From Gammaproteobacteria bacterium (lineage in GTDB: Bacteria > Pseudomonadota > Gammaproteobacteria > Steroidobacterales > Steroidobacteraceae), in the NCBI GenBank assembly GCA_027365225.1, contig DAHXNV010000011.1, positions 1 through 60,933 on the forward strand: a DNA stretch of 60,933 nucleotides, in the 5' to 3' direction. Under the pieces are notes generated by a model. That model did not search any database, was not told the DNA's origin, and saw nothing but the letters and a program-made list of their open reading frames with translations. Below, in pieces: positions 56,730 through 60,933 of this stretch (positions are counted from its first letter, which is position 1; each line of letters opens with the position of its first letter). Position numbers and translations under genes: made by a program.

Positions 56730-58546
56730 CAGGTTCTCCGCTTCTGCATGCGTACGCTCACGCGGGTGCCGGATCCAGGCCGGCTTTCGATGCGCCATTC
56801 GCCGCCGATGTCGGTGGCGCGCTGGCGCATGCTGGTCAGGCCGAAGCCCTGGCGCTCGTGGCGCTCGGGGCTTTGACCCATTCCCTGGCCGTCATCCTCG
56901 ACGGCCATCACCCAATGGGTGTCCTCGTCCGTGATCGTGATCCGTATGGTATTCGGGCGGGCGTGGCGTACCGCGTTGCTGACGGCCTCCTGGGCAATGC
57001 GCAGCAGCTCGTGTTCCTCCTCGGGCCGCAGGCCCGTGTCGACCGTGTAGCTGCTGAACGTGCAGGTCACCCCGCCGGGGACGGTGGAGCGTTCGGCGAG
57101 CTGGCGCAGCGCGAGTTCCAGTCCGGTGCGGCGCGTCTGATCGAGCCTGAGCGCCATGACCGAGCGGCGCGCTTCGGCGAGCCCGTCACGGGCCAGATCG
57201 CGGATGCGCGTCAGCGTGATGGCGAGGGTGGAGTCCTTCTTCTTGCACGGGGGATCCTCTTCCAGCGCCCCGAGCTGCATCAGGATGCCGGTGAAGGCCT
57301 GCGCCAGGCCGTCGTGGATTTCCTGTCCGATGCGTGCCCGCTCCACGAGCACGGCGGCCTCCTTGGCCTGATAGGCGAGCCGCGTCAACTGCACCGCGAG
57401 GGTCGCCTGCTGTGCCAGCGCCACCAGCAGCTCGCTGTGCGGGACATCCTCGGCCTTGCGTCGAAAGCGCAGGAGCAGAAAGCCGACGTTGCGCGCGCCG
57501 AACACCAGCGGATAGACCACCTTGCCGATGTGCCCCTCGCGCCGGTCGAACGCGAGCATGCCGGGCCAGAATTCCTGGTGCTGTTGCGCGACATCGATGT
57601 ACATCGGCTCGTGCGGCTGGCCGAAGCGGTTGCCGAACGCCGAGCCGGTCGGCACGCTGATCGGGTAGGGCGGCTCCTCGAGCTTGCCTTCACGCACGTG
57701 CGCGGCGATGCGCCACTCCTGCAGGCTGTCGCGCGAGACCACGACGGCACCCGAGGCCGCGTTGAACTGGCGGGTGGCTTCGAGCAGCAGGTGGCCGAGG
57801 AAGCCGTTCAGATCGGGCTCGCTCGCCAGCCGCTCGAGGTTGCCGCGGATCACCGCATTGGCCTTGGCGAGCTCGGTGGCGTGTTCCTCGGCGGCGCGCT
57901 CGCGCTCGCGGCGCATGTCATCGAGCAGGCGCTGGCGGTGCAGCGCTGCGCCGATGACGCTCGCGGCGGTCTCGAGCGCCGCCAGCTCCGCGGAGTCGAT
58001 CGCGCGTCGCTGCCGCGTGTTGTCAAGGCCGATGGCGCCGATGAACTCCCCGGCGACCAGGATGGGGACCACCGCCTTGCTCTGTGTGCCGATGCCCTCG
58101 AAGTCGGTGGAGCCGAAGCACGTCTTACCGGTCTCCCCGGGGTTGATGCATACGCTGCGGCCGTGGCGGAGCTCTGCGGAGATGGCGGGCAGGTCGCGTT
58201 CATCGCAGGCCCGGGGTGCGGCCTCGCCGAGCTGCGACGGCACGCCCTCGGCGGTCCATTCCGCCACGATCACCAGCAGCGGCTCGTCGTTCGGGCCGCG
58301 GCGGGCTCGCAGCATGTTCACTCGGTCTACGTGCGCCGCCTCCCCGAGCAGTCGCAACACCTCGGGTATGGCTCCACGCACGTCCGGAGTCGCCAGCAGC
58401 ATGCGGCTCGCCTTGGCCGAGGCCGCGAGCAGCCCCTCCTGACGGTGCAGGGACTCATTGACGTGAGTCAGCTCTTCTACGCAGGGAATGATGTCTCCGG
58501 CGGAGGCCAGTCGGCCCTTGAGGCCGGGATCGACCACTGTGCTCAT
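56729..58546 (-). CDS. Soluble GAF-domain sensor histidine kinase (NarX-like output)
   Basis: A 605-residue kinase without transmembrane segments. A GAF domain covers about 45-205 (AHVDRVNMLRARRGPNDEPL, TQSKAVVPILVAGEFIGAIG), then a coiled coil (about 205-240), a second GAF-like domain (about 245-400) and the NarX/DegS-type HisKA_3 box with the histidine in ERARIGQEIHDGLAQAFTGI. HATPase motifs are QEAVSNAVRHARPN and GFGLTSMRQRA. The first GAF has GETGKTCFGSTDFEG near a conserved-looking cysteine. The signal could be intracellular (redox, gas, small molecule); not determinable here. Start at ATG 58546; 58579 is an alternative. Confidence 0.9.
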   Translation of the reverse strand: MSTVVDPGLKGRLASAGDIIPCVEELTHVNESLHRQEGLLAASAKASRMLLATPDVRGAIPEVLRLLGEAAHVDRVNMLRARRGPNDEPLLVIVAEWTAEGVPSQLGEAAPRACDERDLPAISAELRHGRSVCINPGETGKTCFGSTDFEGIGTQSKAVVPILVAGEFIGAIGLDNTRQRRAIDSAELAALETAASVIGAALHRQRLLDDMRRERERAAEEHATELAKANAVIRGNLERLASEPDLNGFLGHLLLEATRQFNAASGAVVVSRDSLQEWRIAAHVREGKLEEPPYPISVPTGSAFGNRFGQPHEPMYIDVAQQHQEFWPGMLAFDRREGHIGKVVYPLVFGARNVGFLLLRFRRKAEDVPHSELLVALAQQATLAVQLTRLAYQAKEAAVLVERARIGQEIHDGLAQAFTGILMQLGALEEDPPCKKKDSTLAITLTRIRDLARDGLAEARRSVMALRLDQTRRTGLELALRQLAERSTVPGGVTCTFSSYTVDTGLRPEEEHELLRIAQEAVSNAVRHARPNTIRITITDEDTHWVMAVEDDGQGMGQSPERHERQGFGLTSMRQRATDIGGEWRIESRPGSGTRVSVRMQKRRT

Positions 58547-58923
58547 ATCGATACGTCTCTCGCGGTCCGGATGAACCATGGGGCGAGGCTCTCTGAGCAA
58601 GGTCTGGGGCGGTCCCGCGCAGCATCGGCGCGGCAGTTGCGACCGGGCTCGAGTCTCATGTGCGCGGAAGGTCCGTATCGGCGCCACCACAAAGTGTAAC
58701 GCGTTGCGAACTCGCGGACGCGGACGTCCCCCGGTTTCCGGGGGTGAGCCTCTCTCGATAGAGAGAGGCGAAACCGAAATCCAGGGATTGGATTAAGCGG
58801 GGACCGGGCGCAGGCCACCGTCGCGCTGGACCGCAACAGCCGTTGAACGAAGGACGCCGGCAGGGAGCCCGAGAAGTGGGGTACACGTTCCGGGGCGCCA
58901 GGAACGCCCGTGAGGCGTCTGCC
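58547..58923. other. Long intergenic region ahead of the kinase-hem run
   Basis: About 380 bases without a supported gene separate the divergent kinase gene and the tRNA-Phe promoter. It should contain the promoter of the minus-strand run. It holds a strong hairpin (58748-58769) and otherwise nothing I can identify. Confidence 0.5.
58748..58769. terminator. Strong hairpin with 9-base arms, possible terminator
   Basis: GCCTCTCTC and GAGAGAGGC pair perfectly around a GATA loop. There is no long T run on either side (AACCGAAAT follows), so it may be a regulatory hairpin or protein site rather than an intrinsic terminator. Confidence 0.4.
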
Positions 58924-58952
58924 TTGACGCCCTCGGCGGCGGCCGTTCTAAT
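58924..58952 (+). promoter_or_regulatory. Sigma-70 promoter of tRNA-Phe
   Basis: TTGACG (58924-58929) and TCTAAT (58947-58952) are separated by exactly 17 bases and match the -35 and -10 consensus at five of six positions each. A GC-rich discriminator (GCGACCGC) follows, as in stringently controlled stable RNA promoters. Transcription would start about 16 bases before the tRNA. Confidence 0.75.
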
Positions 58953-58974
58953 ACGCGACCGCTCTCCCTGCGGT

Positions 58975-59050
<76 letters not shown>

Positions 59051-59056
59051 TAAATA

Positions 59057-59080
59057 CCTGATTTCACAGGCATTTTTTTT
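59057..59080 (+). terminator. Intrinsic terminator after tRNA-Phe
   Basis: A short stem CCTG/CAGG around ATTTCA is followed by CA and eight T residues (59073-59080). The stem is weak but the T tract and position directly after the tRNA support termination. Confidence 0.6.
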
Positions 59081-59098
59081 CAGTCGCGCGGACTGGAG

Positions 59099-59146
59099 CG
59101 TGTCGAAGTGGGCCATTTGGACCCATTTGGACCAGTGCCCGACACG
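59099..59146. repeat. Tandem repeat flanked by inverted repeat, candidate integrase or excisionase arm sites
   Basis: CATTTGGACC occurs twice back to back (59114-59123, 59124-59133). The pair is framed by CGTGTCG (59099-59105) and its exact complement CGACACG (59140-59146). Such iterons between a tRNA attachment site and an integrase start are typical of arm-type binding sites or of the operator of the integrase gene; binding is inferred only. Confidence 0.5.
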
Positions 59147-59207
59147 CCCCGCAGAATTTAAAGCGCCTCGCTAGACGGGTCTCCAACCCTGCAACGGAGA
59201 CCTTTCC

Positions 59208-60329
59208 ATGGCCGCGATCGATCAACGAACCAAGCACAGCTGGCGCGCCCGCGTGCGCATTCCGGGCTTCGCACAGAAGACCCGCACCTTCGATACCGAA
59301 GCCGAGGCGTGTGACTGGGCCGCGCGCATCGAGCGCGAACTGCGCGCCGGGCGCGACACGATCCCGAACCTGCGCGTCGAGCCTACCCTCGATGAAGCGC
59401 TCGAGCGTTACGAGCGGGAGATCACGGCCGAGAAGAAAGGCCACGAACAAGAGCGCCGGCGCATTCGACAATGGCGTCGTCGCGAGCTCGCCCAGCTCAA
59501 ACTCTCCACGCTCACCTCGCAGCACTTCGTGGCGTTTCGCAAAGAGCGCCTCACGGCCGGCATCAAACGCTCCACGGTGCGCCTCGACCTTGCGCTCATC
59601 AGCCATCTCTACACCATCGCACGCAAGGAGTGGGGGATGCCGTATCTGGTGAACCCCATCGCCGATGTGCGCCAGCCGAAGGCGGACAAGTGGCGCAATC
59701 GGCGCCTGAGCGCCGAAGAATCCCTGCGCTTCGAGCAGGCACTCGCCACCTGCTACAACCGGGTGATCCCGCTCATCGTCCCGATCGCGGTGGAAACCGC
59801 AGCCCGCAAGAGCGAGCTGCTGCGGCTGCTGTGGCGTGATGTCGATCTGAAGCGACGCACGATGCTCCTGCGCGACACGAAAAACGGCGAGGACCGGACC
59901 GTGCCGCTCTCCGAAAAGGCGGTCGAGTTACTTAGGCGGCTTGCGCACGAGGGCGAGGACGAGCCTGTCTTCCGGACCACTTCACATGCCATCACCGCTG
60001 CATGGCGCCGGATCCTCGCGCGCGCAAAGATCACGAACTTCAGGTTCCACGATCTGCGCCACGAGGCGACCACACGGCTTTTCGAGCGCGGTCTCACGGT
60101 GATGGAAGTCCAGCGCATCACGGGGCACAAGACTCTTGCGATGCTGCTGCGCTACACACAGATGAACGTTGATCGGATCGTCGATCGCCTGGATGAAACG
60201 GAATCCGACCCGAATTCTCCCGGTGGATCCCGACCGGTGCGCCCCACCCCAGAACCATCGCGCACCTTTGGTCCCAAGAACGGGGCAGCCGCGCAGACCA
60301 ACATCATCGTCTTTCCGGGGAGGCGCTAG
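59208..60329 (+). CDS. int: Tyrosine recombinase / phage-type integrase
   Basis: A 373-residue site-specific recombinase. Residues about 1-60 form an arm-binding-like N-terminal region, about 60-160 the core-binding (SAM-like) domain, and about 165-325 the catalytic domain. Catalytic residues are R200 (VETAARKSELLRL), K225 (RDTKNGED), H281 and R284 (FHDLRHEATT), H307 (RITGHKTL) and the nucleophile Y316 (LLRYTQMN). The C-terminal 50 residues are polar and variable. GGAGA lies 7 bases before the ATG. It should integrate the element into the adjacent tRNA-Phe. Confidence 0.95.
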   Translation: MAAIDQRTKHSWRARVRIPGFAQKTRTFDTEAEACDWAARIERELRAGRDTIPNLRVEPTLDEALERYEREITAEKKGHEQERRRIRQWRRRELAQLKLSTLTSQHFVAFRKERLTAGIKRSTVRLDLALISHLYTIARKEWGMPYLVNPIADVRQPKADKWRNRRLSAEESLRFEQALATCYNRVIPLIVPIAVETAARKSELLRLLWRDVDLKRRTMLLRDTKNGEDRTVPLSEKAVELLRRLAHEGEDEPVFRTTSHAITAAWRRILARAKITNFRFHDLRHEATTRLFERGLTVMEVQRITGHKTLAMLLRYTQMNVDRIVDRLDETESDPNSPGGSRPVRPTPEPSRTFGPKNGAAAQTNIIVFPGRR

Positions 60330-60369
60330 CGCCAGGTCGACCCGAGAACCTTGATGCTCGTGACCTACG

Positions 60370-60421
60370 GAGCCCACGCAACGGCAGCGACGTGCTGACC
60401 GTTCCGTGGGCTCATTTTTTT
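60370..60421 (+). terminator. Intrinsic terminator after the integrase gene
   Basis: GAGCCCACG (60370-60378) pairs with CGTGGGCTC (60405-60413), with an inner AACGG/CCGTT extension, and is followed by a run of seven T residues. This is a textbook Rho-independent terminator. Confidence 0.85.
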
Positions 60422-60466
60422 AGCTGGCACCGACTTCTGTACGCCGGCCCACAAGAGGGATTCCCC

Positions 60467-60933
60467 ATGAATCGACTCAACCACAACCGAAGCGCTCGTC
60501 CCGCTCCCACCGACATCGCCGGGCGTACGCACGCGCTCAAACGTCTGAAAGCAATCCGCGGCGCTCTCATGGGAGCTGCCGCAGGCGCCCGGGACCGGGC
60601 GCTGCGCGAGGCGAACGCGCTCTACCTCGGCTCGGGCCTGACCCTCGCCGAACTCTCTGGCGTCATCGGCTGCAGCGCCTCTCACCTCTGGCGACACTTT
60701 AAACGACTGGGCTTGCGAACCCACGCGAGCTCCCACCGTCGGGTGGGACACGTGCCGGCCCGCACCATCGCACTCGGGCAACCGGGGGCATTTGCGGTGA
60801 TTGATACCCCTGAAAAGGCCCACCTGCTCGGCCTCCTCATTGCGGATGCAAAACCGAGGATCCGCATGCGGATGGTGCGAAACCGCAAGACGAAAGTCTA
60901 CGAAGGCCTCGAATACATCGTGCAGCGCCGTGA
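60467..60933 (+). CDS. Helix-turn-helix protein with LAGLIDADG-like motif (partial)
   Basis: The frame is open from an ATG with AGAGGGA 6 bases upstream to the window edge (155 residues, incomplete). Residues about 50-83 look like a resolvase- or phage-type helix-turn-helix (GLTLAELSGVIGCSASHLWR). Residues about 112-128 read DTPEKAHLLGLLIADA, close to the LAGLIDADG helix of homing endonucleases (LLGLLIADG type), followed by a basic segment. It may be a homing endonuclease-like or element-specific regulatory protein. The missing C-terminus prevents a firm call. Confidence 0.5.
   Translation, partial: MNRLNHNRSARPAPTDIAGRTHALKRLKAIRGALMGAAAGARDRALREANALYLGSGLTLAELSGVIGCSASHLWRHFKRLGLRTHASSHRRVGHVPARTIALGQPGAFAVIDTPEKAHLLGLLIADAKPRIRMRMVRNRKTKVYEGLEYIVQRR

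Larger units (their letters stand above)
59051..60933. mobile_element. Left end of an integrative element at tRNA-Phe (continues beyond window)
   Basis: The region after the tRNA 3' end contains a tyrosine integrase, iteron-like repeats and a helix-turn-helix protein with no chromosomal housekeeping gene. This is the usual start of a genomic island or prophage inserted in a tRNA. The right attachment repeat is not in the window. Confidence 0.7.

Overview
The window is a GC-rich, densely packed piece of a proteobacterial chromosome. The gene set points to a gammaproteobacterium: MinCDE, YggX, MutY, HrpB, YgiQ, a PA0069-type radical SAM protein, GlnB, C5-pathway heme genes and an Entner-Doudoroff dehydratase. 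The style (many ATGA/GTGA stop-start overlaps, HutF-type histidine degradation) would suit the Xanthomonadales/Nevskiales/Steroidobacter side of the class, but that placement is inference. No rRNA, CRISPR array or insertion sequence was seen.

Layout. 1-1106: a scar where a KdpD fragment (minus) and an alpha/beta-hydrolase lacking its N-terminal half (plus) are joined through about 100 AT-richer bases. 1120-4253: a NatAB-like ABC exporter, a SIMPL-domain protein and a CBS-pair protein. 4319-12072: branched-chain amino acid genes (ilvA; acetolactate synthase large and small subunits, unusually divergent) mixed with glyoxalase-family genes, one with a long histone-like basic tail, a frame-broken thioesterase and glnB with a probable sigma-54 promoter. 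12305-14723: a ferredoxin-reductase-like flavoprotein and a radical SAM protein behind an excellent LexA box. 14736-22212: a complete five-step histidine degradation cluster, hutC-hutF diverging from hutI-hutH-hutG-hutU across a palindromic operator. 22358-24016: a c-di-GMP-I riboswitch leading an unusual protein with two SPOR-like modules. 24137-30237: a zinc-ribbon protein and a double-length UvrA with four ATPase domains. 30479-42955: housekeeping genes on the plus strand (DOMON-like, NamZ-like, YgiQ, two acetyltransferases, NfeD-slipin-DUF423, HrpB, MinCDE). 43117-58546: one long minus-strand run, read from its 5' end as a NarX/NarL-like two-component pair, hemA, hemL, an OmpR-type two-component pair, hemC, hemD, hemB, hemE, hemF, a PRC-barrel lipoprotein, mutY, yggX and edd, many of them overlapping by a few bases. 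58975-60933: tRNA-Phe with its own promoter and terminator, followed by a tyrosine integrase and the start of an integrative element that leaves the window.

How the parts fit. The heme run carries glutamyl-tRNA to protoporphyrinogen IX precursors (HemA, L, B, C, D, E, F all present; protoporphyrinogen oxidase and ferrochelatase are not here) and interleaves it with two signalling pairs, suggesting that heme supply is tied to a sensed signal. The hut cluster turns histidine into glutamate, ammonia and formate and is locally controlled by HutC. The most unusual items are the riboswitch-controlled SPOR-repeat protein, the tandem UvrA, the two-component systems embedded in the heme operon, the SOS-controlled radical SAM gene with almost no leader, the glyoxalase-histone-tail fusion, and the element at tRNA-Phe with a possible LAGLIDADG-type protein.
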